A stretch of 64,000 bases of DNA from Candidatus Alcyoniella australis (lineage in GTDB: Bacteria > Lernaellota > Lernaellaia > JAVCCG01 > Alcyoniellaceae). How positions within the stretch are numbered: position 1 is the stretch's first letter; every line of letters starts with the position of its first letter. The notes under the pieces are model-generated. The model searched no databases. It was given only the letters and a program-made list of their open reading frames with translations, and was not told the DNA's origin. Of this stretch, positions 59,169 through 64,000 are shown piece after piece. The stretch spans positions 23,364-87,363 of the forward strand of contig JAVCCG010000091.1 of NCBI GenBank assembly GCA_030765605.1, read 5' to 3'. The translations under genes were made by a program, and so were the position numbers.

Positions 59169-60632
59169 ATGAGCCTGAGCGAGATCGAAATCAGCCAGGT
59201 GGTGCAACAGCTCGAGCCGCTGCTGCCCGGCGCGACGATCCAGCGCACGCTGCAACCCCAGCCGCACTCGTTCGTACTGCACTGTCGCGGCCGGGGCGAA
59301 ACCATCGAGCTGCTGTGCGACCTCTCGTCCCAGGGCTGTCGCCTGCACCGCACCTGGCGCAAATTCACCGCGCCGCCCGAGCCGCCGCGCTTCGACCGAT
59401 TGCTGCGCAAACATTTGCGTGGCGCACGGATCGTGTCGATATCCAAGCGGACCGACGATCGCGCGGTGCGCATCGAGCTGATGCGGATGACCGACGATGG
59501 TCCGCAACCGCGCACGCTGCTGCTCGAGCTGTTCGGCAAGAGCGCCAACGCCTTTGTGCTCGGGCCCGATGATCTGTTGCTCGACAGCCTGTTCCCGGCC
59601 AAGGCCCGGGCGCGCGGCCTGGAGCCCGGCGGCCGCTATCTGCCGCCCACGACAGCGGGTCCTGCCGTAAAACAGCGGCCCAGCCGCATCGGGCCGGACC
59701 AGTCCGACCCCAGCCGCGTGCTCGACGAACTGTACGCGGACCTGTTGCAACGCCGAACAATCGACCTGGCGCGCAACGCCGTGCACCGGCGTATCCAACG
59801 TCAGCTCAAGCGTACCAGCGCCTGGCTGGCCGACCTGCAAATCAAGCTCGAGGGCGCATCCCGGGCCGACGAGCTGCAGCGCGAGGCGGAGACGCTCTCG
59901 ACCTATCGACACGAACTGCGCCGCGGCTTAACGCAGATCGAGCTGCCCGACCCATGGTCCGAGCACGACGGCAGGCTGCTGATCAAACTACGGCCGGAAC
60001 TCGACCCTCAGACCAACATCGACCGCGCATTCGACCGTGTGCGCAGACTGCGCGCCGCAGCCACCAGGCTCGGCGCGGACATCGAACGCGCAACGCAATA
60101 CATCGAGCATCTCCAACGCGGTCTGACGCAGCTCGATACGATCCAGGATGTGCAGGAAGTCGAGGCCATCGCCGCACAACTCGAACAATGCGGCGCCCTT
60201 GCGCCCGAACGTCGCGGCCGCAAACGCCAGGTATCGGCCGGACCGCGCAGTTTTATCAGCCGCGACGGCCTGGAGATTTTAGTCGGCCGCAACGACCGCG
60301 AGAACGACGAACTGACCTTCCGCGTGGCCCGGGGCAACGACTATTGGCTGCACACCCGCGACGCTCCGAGCAGCCACGTAATCGTGCGCCTCGAACGTGG
60401 CCGCGATTTGCCCGGCGAGACATTGATCGATGCCGCCACCCTGACGCTGCACTACAGCAGGCTCAAGGGCGCTGATTCAGCCGAGGTGATCTACGCCCGA
60501 GCCAAGCACGTACGCAAGCCGCGCGGCGCGGCGCCGGGCAAAGTCTCGGTGACCGCCGAGCGCTCGCTGCTGGTGCGCCTGGAACCCGAACGGCTCCAGC
60601 GGCTGCTCTCCTCGCGGCGCGCCCTGGACTAA
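59169..60632 (+). CDS. rqcH: RqcH/NFACT-family ribosome quality-control protein
   Basis: A 487-residue NFACT protein. The NFACT-N domain (1-180) contains LLRKHLRGARIVSISKRTDDRAVRIEL, with D97 and R98 at the positions needed for alanine tailing in Bacillus subtilis RqcH. A coiled-coil middle (about 190-330) is followed by the NFACT-R domain (DGLEILVGRNDRENDELTF, YWLHTRDAPSSHVIVR, KPRGAAPGKVSVT). RqcH proteins bind peptidyl-tRNA on split 50S subunits and add C-terminal Ala tails to stalled chains. It is shorter than B. subtilis RqcH (about 570) and seems to lack most of the C-terminal region. Originally named fibronectin-binding protein in Gram-positives. Confidence 0.85.
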   Translation: MSLSEIEISQVVQQLEPLLPGATIQRTLQPQPHSFVLHCRGRGETIELLCDLSSQGCRLHRTWRKFTAPPEPPRFDRLLRKHLRGARIVSISKRTDDRAVRIELMRMTDDGPQPRTLLLELFGKSANAFVLGPDDLLLDSLFPAKARARGLEPGGRYLPPTTAGPAVKQRPSRIGPDQSDPSRVLDELYADLLQRRTIDLARNAVHRRIQRQLKRTSAWLADLQIKLEGASRADELQREAETLSTYRHELRRGLTQIELPDPWSEHDGRLLIKLRPELDPQTNIDRAFDRVRRLRAAATRLGADIERATQYIEHLQRGLTQLDTIQDVQEVEAIAAQLEQCGALAPERRGRKRQVSAGPRSFISRDGLEILVGRNDRENDELTFRVARGNDYWLHTRDAPSSHVIVRLERGRDLPGETLIDAATLTLHYSRLKGADSAEVIYARAKHVRKPRGAAPGKVSVTAERSLLVRLEPERLQRLLSSRRALD

Positions 60633-60741
60633 TCGCTTGCAAACGGCCAAAAATCGAGTCACTTTAACTGGAAAGAAAGTATCGGTTGCCGACCGCTCTG
60701 GTGCTTAGCCGCAGCGTTCGTTAACCACAGCGGGAGCCCAG

Positions 60742-62394
60742 ATGAGCCAGAATGATTCCAAGAAACGTACGGCGTTGGGCACGATCCTCTACGAATCGAA
60801 GATCATCAAGAACAAGGATATCGAGCGCGCGCTGACAGAGCAGCGCGAGTGCGGCTGCCTGTTCGGCGAGGCCCTGTTAAAGCTCGGCTTGGTCACCCAA
60901 GAGGACGTGGGCTGGGGCCTGGCCAACCAGATGAACCTGCCGTTCATCCGCCTGACCAGCGCCCAGGTCGACCCGGCGGCCGTAGCCACGGTCCCCGAGG
61001 CGCTGGCCCGCAAGCACAACGCACTGCCCTTCCTGCTGCTCGAGGACGAGCTGACGTTGATCGTGGCCGATCCCACCGACCGGCTGGTCGTTGAGGAGAT
61101 CGGCGAGACCACCGGCCGTCGGATCAATATCGGCATCGGCCTCGAGGACGAGATCAAGCGCCTGCTCGATCAGGTCTACGGCACGGCCGGCGTGCACAAC
61201 GGCTTCGATGTCTCCTCCGAGTTGTGGTCCCCCGAGGAGCTCGACGAGCTGTTGCGCGACGGCTCGGGACGCGCGTTCCTCGCCTCGCTGTTGGTCAAGG
61301 CCGAGCAGGCCAACGCGACCAGCGTCCACCTGGTGCCCGAGCTCCAGGGCACGCGCGTGCGCTTCCGCATCAACGGACAGGTCCAGGACGTGGCCAAGCT
61401 CTCGGTGGCCTGGGCCACGGTGTCGATCGCGCGAATGCGCTCCCTGGCAGGCTTGCACAACGGCGACCGTTTCGCCGAGGGCCGGTTGGAGCTCGATTCG
61501 GTCGACATCAACCTGCACTTTCACCTCAACCTACTCTCGACGCCGCACGGCATGGCCGCCACGCTGATCAACCTCTCTCCGGGACGCTTCCCCAAACAGA
61601 TCTCGGAGTTCGACCTGCCGCGCGCCGAGGCCCGGCAGCTCAAGGTGCTTTCCCAAAGCAGACGCGGCCTGCTGCTGGTCACCGGCCCGGACACCCTGGA
61701 TAAGTATCGCCTGCTGAACTTGCTGGCCCGCACGCGGGTGCGCGACAACGAGATGGCGCTGGCAGTGGGCCGTTTCCCGCTCACGCCGCCCGAGCAGTTT
61801 CTGTTGATCGGACCCGAACAGGACGAGGAGCGCAGCATCGAGTCGACGCTGCGCGCGGTGCTCGACCAGGGACCCGACCTGCTTTTGATCGACAACCTCT
61901 CCGACCAGGACAGCCTGCAGATCTGCCTGCACGCTGCGCTGTCCGGCCGCACGCTGCTCTCCTCGCTGTGCTTCCCCGATGCTGCGAGCTGCCTGGAATA
62001 CCTGTCGGAGGTCGCCGAATCCAATGTGTTGTTGGGCACTGCGCTGACCGGCATAGTCTCGATCGCCAACGTTGGCACGGCTGACCCCGAGCACGACAAA
62101 CCGGTTTCCGAGGCCGCTGCCAAGCGCCTGCTCGGCCTGGATTCGCTGCCCAAGGGGGCCAAGGTGCTCAAGCGCTCCAGGGCGCGGCCTTCCAGCGCGT
62201 CGGGTCGGATCGTGCTCGAGGTGCTGCAGATCGATAAACCGCTGGCCGATGCGCTCAAGGTCGGCATCTCGGGAAGGGAGCTGACAACGATGCTCGAACA
62301 GCTCAAGCACGAGGGCCTGCGCGACAAAGTGCGCGCGTTGGTGCTGGCCGGCGAAGCGCCGATCGACGAATTCGAAGTCCTCTCGGTGATCTGA
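60742..62394 (+). CDS. Degenerate PilB/GspE-like pseudo-ATPase
   Basis: A 550-residue GspE/PilB-related protein. The N-terminal MshEN/GspE-N domains (1-150: LGTILYESKIIKNKDIERAL, FGEALLKLGLVTQEDVGWGL, LPFIRLTSAQVDP) are well kept. The C-terminal ATPase half aligns to PilB (VHLVPELQGTRVRFRINGQV, LHNGDRFAEGRLEL) but its catalytic motifs have decayed. Walker A GPTGSGKTTT is GPDTLDKYRL (315-324, only the Lys at 321 kept), Walker B is LLIDNLSDQ (D384-N385, no catalytic Glu), and the CxxC zinc knuckle is absent. It should not hydrolyse ATP. Its stop is 2 nt before pilT, so a regulatory or structural motor subunit is inferred. Confidence 0.75.
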   Translation: MSQNDSKKRTALGTILYESKIIKNKDIERALTEQRECGCLFGEALLKLGLVTQEDVGWGLANQMNLPFIRLTSAQVDPAAVATVPEALARKHNALPFLLLEDELTLIVADPTDRLVVEEIGETTGRRINIGIGLEDEIKRLLDQVYGTAGVHNGFDVSSELWSPEELDELLRDGSGRAFLASLLVKAEQANATSVHLVPELQGTRVRFRINGQVQDVAKLSVAWATVSIARMRSLAGLHNGDRFAEGRLELDSVDINLHFHLNLLSTPHGMAATLINLSPGRFPKQISEFDLPRAEARQLKVLSQSRRGLLLVTGPDTLDKYRLLNLLARTRVRDNEMALAVGRFPLTPPEQFLLIGPEQDEERSIESTLRAVLDQGPDLLLIDNLSDQDSLQICLHAALSGRTLLSSLCFPDAASCLEYLSEVAESNVLLGTALTGIVSIANVGTADPEHDKPVSEAAAKRLLGLDSLPKGAKVLKRSRARPSSASGRIVLEVLQIDKPLADALKVGISGRELTTMLEQLKHEGLRDKVRALVLAGEAPIDEFEVLSVI

Positions 62395-62396
62395 TC

Positions 62397-63446
62397 ATGG
62401 CGAAGATCGACAAGTTGCTCGGTTATATGCCCACATTCAAGGCCAGCGATCTGCATCTCTCGCCCGGCGAGCCGCCGATCTACCGCGTGCACGGCGACAT
62501 CCGGCGCGCCCAGGACGAGACGCTGACCTCGGCGACGATCCACGAGATGCTGATCGAAATCATGGACGATCGGCGTCGCGAAATTTTCGAGCGCACGCAC
62601 GACCTGGACATGATCTACAGCATCGAACAGCTCGCTCGTTTCCGCGTCAACGTGCTGCTGCAGGAGCGCGGGGTCTCGGCGGTGTTCCGCATGATCAACA
62701 ACGAGATCCTCACCGCCGAGCAGCTCAGCCTGCCGCAGGCCGTGGTCCGACTCTCGGGGCTCAAGCGCGGGTTGGTGGTGGTCACCGGTCCCACCGGCTC
62801 GGGCAAGAGCACCACGCTGGCGGCGATCATCAACGAGATCAACAGCGAGCGCCAACTGCACGTGCTGACGATCGAGGACCCGATCGAGTACGTCCATCAG
62901 AACAAGAAGTGTCTGGTCACCCAACGCCAGGTCGAGGACCACACCCTGGGCTTCCCCCAGGCGCTGCGCGCCGCCCTGCGCGAGGATCCGGACGTGATCC
63001 TTGTCGGCGAGATGCGCGACGTGGAGACGATCCGCCTGGCGATCACCGCGGCTGAGACCGGACATCTGGTGCTTGGCACGCTGCACACCGCCTCGGCGGC
63101 CAAGACCGTGGACCGCATCATCGACGTCTTTCCCGAGAACGACAAGGAGATGATCCGCATGATGCTCTCCGAGTCGCTCAAAGGGGTGCTGGCTCAGGTG
63201 CTGCTCAAACGGATCGACGGCAAGGGGCGCGTGGCGGCCTTCGAGGTCCTGCTGGGCTCGACCGCGCTGTCCAACCTGATCCGCGAGAGCAAGACTTACC
63301 AGATCGCCTCGCTGATCCAGACTTCGCGCTCCCAGGGAATGCAGCTGCTCGACCAGTCGCTGCTCGACCTGGTCAAGCGCAAGATCGTCGCGCCCGAGGA
63401 GGCCTACGATTACGCCACGGACAAGCGGGCCTTCGGCAACATCTAG
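62397..63446 (+). CDS. pilT: Type IV pilus retraction ATPase
   Basis: A 349-residue hexameric retraction motor. Walker A GPTGSGKSTT (about 130-139), the Asp box VLTIEDPIEY, Walker B DVILVGEMRD and the His box VLGTLHTASA are intact. The PilT-typical AIRNLIRE-like motif appears as LSNLIRESKTYQI near the C-terminus. It lies directly after the degenerate PilB-like gene, probably co-transcribed, and complements the minor pilins, PilD and PilS/R-like genes at the other end of the window. Confidence 0.95.
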   Translation: MAKIDKLLGYMPTFKASDLHLSPGEPPIYRVHGDIRRAQDETLTSATIHEMLIEIMDDRRREIFERTHDLDMIYSIEQLARFRVNVLLQERGVSAVFRMINNEILTAEQLSLPQAVVRLSGLKRGLVVVTGPTGSGKSTTLAAIINEINSERQLHVLTIEDPIEYVHQNKKCLVTQRQVEDHTLGFPQALRAALREDPDVILVGEMRDVETIRLAITAAETGHLVLGTLHTASAAKTVDRIIDVFPENDKEMIRMMLSESLKGVLAQVLLKRIDGKGRVAAFEVLLGSTALSNLIRESKTYQIASLIQTSRSQGMQLLDQSLLDLVKRKIVAPEEAYDYATDKRAFGNI

Positions 63447-63492
63447 GCTGGATCGTTGACGATGCTCCTACTGCGTAGCAGGTGGAGAGAAA

Positions 63493-64000
63493 ATGGCAAC
63501 CAAACTGACGGTTGACGAGGTTCTGGCGCGCCTCGAGCGCGGCTCGTTGGGCGCGAACATCACCGCCGAACGCGAGTTCGAACAATCCGCGGGCGACTTC
63601 GCACCCTACCCGGATTGGACCCATCCCAAGCTGCGCGAGGTGTTGCAGCAACGTGGGTTCCAGCGGCTCTACGAGCATCAGGCGCTGGCCGCCGAGCTGG
63701 CGCGCCAGCGCAAAGACGTGGTGATCGTCACGCCCACCGCCTCGGGCAAGACCCTGTGCTACAACCTGCCGGTGCTCACCGCGATCCTCGAACAGCCCGA
63801 GACACGCGCGCTCTACCTCTTCCCGACCAAGGCGCTGAGCCAGGACCAGATGCACGAGGTGCACTCGCTGATCGCCGCCATCGGCGCGCCGATCAAGACC
63901 TTCACCTACGACGGCGATACGCCCGACGACGCGCGACGCGCGATCCGCTCCCAGGGGCACATCGTGGTCAGCAACCCGGACATGCTGCACGCCGGCGTGC
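63493..64000 (+). CDS. mrfA: MrfA/Hrq1-type DEAD/DEAH-box DNA helicase (N-terminal part, cut by window end)
   Basis: The first 169 codons of a longer superfamily 2 helicase that runs off the window edge. After an N-terminal region (LYEHQALAAEL), Walker A/motif I is VIVTPTASGKTLCYNLPVL, Ia is YLFPTKALSQDQ, and VVSNPDMLHAGV matches the YprA/MrfA group. MrfA is a DNA-repair helicase (mitomycin C damage in Bacillus), with a DUF1998-type metal-binding C-terminus that lies outside this window. The start ATG at 63493 follows GGAGAGAAA and is 46 nt after pilT. Lhr-like helicases remain an alternative until the rest is seen. Confidence 0.8.
   Translation, partial: MATKLTVDEVLARLERGSLGANITAEREFEQSAGDFAPYPDWTHPKLREVLQQRGFQRLYEHQALAAELARQRKDVVIVTPTASGKTLCYNLPVLTAILEQPETRALYLFPTKALSQDQMHEVHSLIAAIGAPIKTFTYDGDTPDDARRAIRSQGHIVVSNPDMLHAGV

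Overview
The window looks like a high-GC chromosomal segment of a Gram-negative bacterium. It encodes an outer-membrane beta-barrel, lipoproteins, type IV pilus genes and sigma-54-type promoters. Prepilins are led by PilR/PilS-like regulators, GatCAB supports indirect tRNA amidation, and poly-aspartate tracts sit next to sorting cysteines. The overall flavour is deltaproteobacterial-like (Myxococcota, Desulfobacterota or a neighbouring uncultured phylum). The taxonomy is an inference and no marker gene here settles it.

Layout. 1-10145: a minus-strand minor-pilin cluster with two near-duplicate PilV-like genes, a FimT/GspH-like gene, a large PilX-like protein and a giant PilW-like protein with fibronectin-like repeats. 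It ends in an intrinsic terminator. A strong sigma-54 promoter and a perfect 19-bp palindrome precede the FimT gene. 10146-16807: PilR-like activator, PilS-like kinase, prepilin peptidase, a sugar aminotransferase and a GT-C membrane protein, all minus strand and tightly packed. 16874-28000: a TPR/GT-C membrane protein, methylmalonyl-CoA epimerase, a metallo-hydrolase, a K+ channel, cysteine synthase, a sulfatase-fold enzyme, and a gingipain-like C25 protease with a poly-Asp and Cys-Cys-Gly tail.

28229-29780: a visibly AT-richer, plus-strand island between minus-strand genes. It carries a complete candidate toxin-antitoxin-chaperone (TAC) operon: a HigB/RelE-like toxin, a HigA-like antitoxin with a C-terminal extension, and a SecB-like chaperone. 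A consensus-like promoter precedes it, with an extended dyad over the -10. This is the most interesting system in the window.

29800-49700: a poly-Asp lipoprotein, a UvrD/PcrA helicase, a zinc-ribbon/TPR membrane protein translationally coupled to gatCAB, a barrel protein, mtnA, two tandem alkaline-phosphatase-superfamily paralogues, a receiver-PATAN-DnaJ-TPR fusion, and a PRC/MgtE-N/CBS protein followed by a divergent NRAMP transporter behind a structured leader RNA. 49702-54635 (minus): proA, nadD, an aspartase-like gene and a GT-C membrane protein in one run. 54801-64000 (plus): an ARPP-1-like protein with a VIT/vWA protein, gpmA, an RqcH-like NFACT protein, a degenerate PilB-like pseudo-ATPase directly upstream of pilT, and the start of an MrfA/Hrq1-type helicase.

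Type IV pilus functions therefore appear at both ends of the window: minor pilins, peptidase and regulation on the left, motor genes on the right. I saw no tRNA, rRNA, CRISPR array, IS element or phage. Start codons were chosen from Shine-Dalgarno spacing and N-terminal family features, so several CDS are shorter than the maximal open frame.
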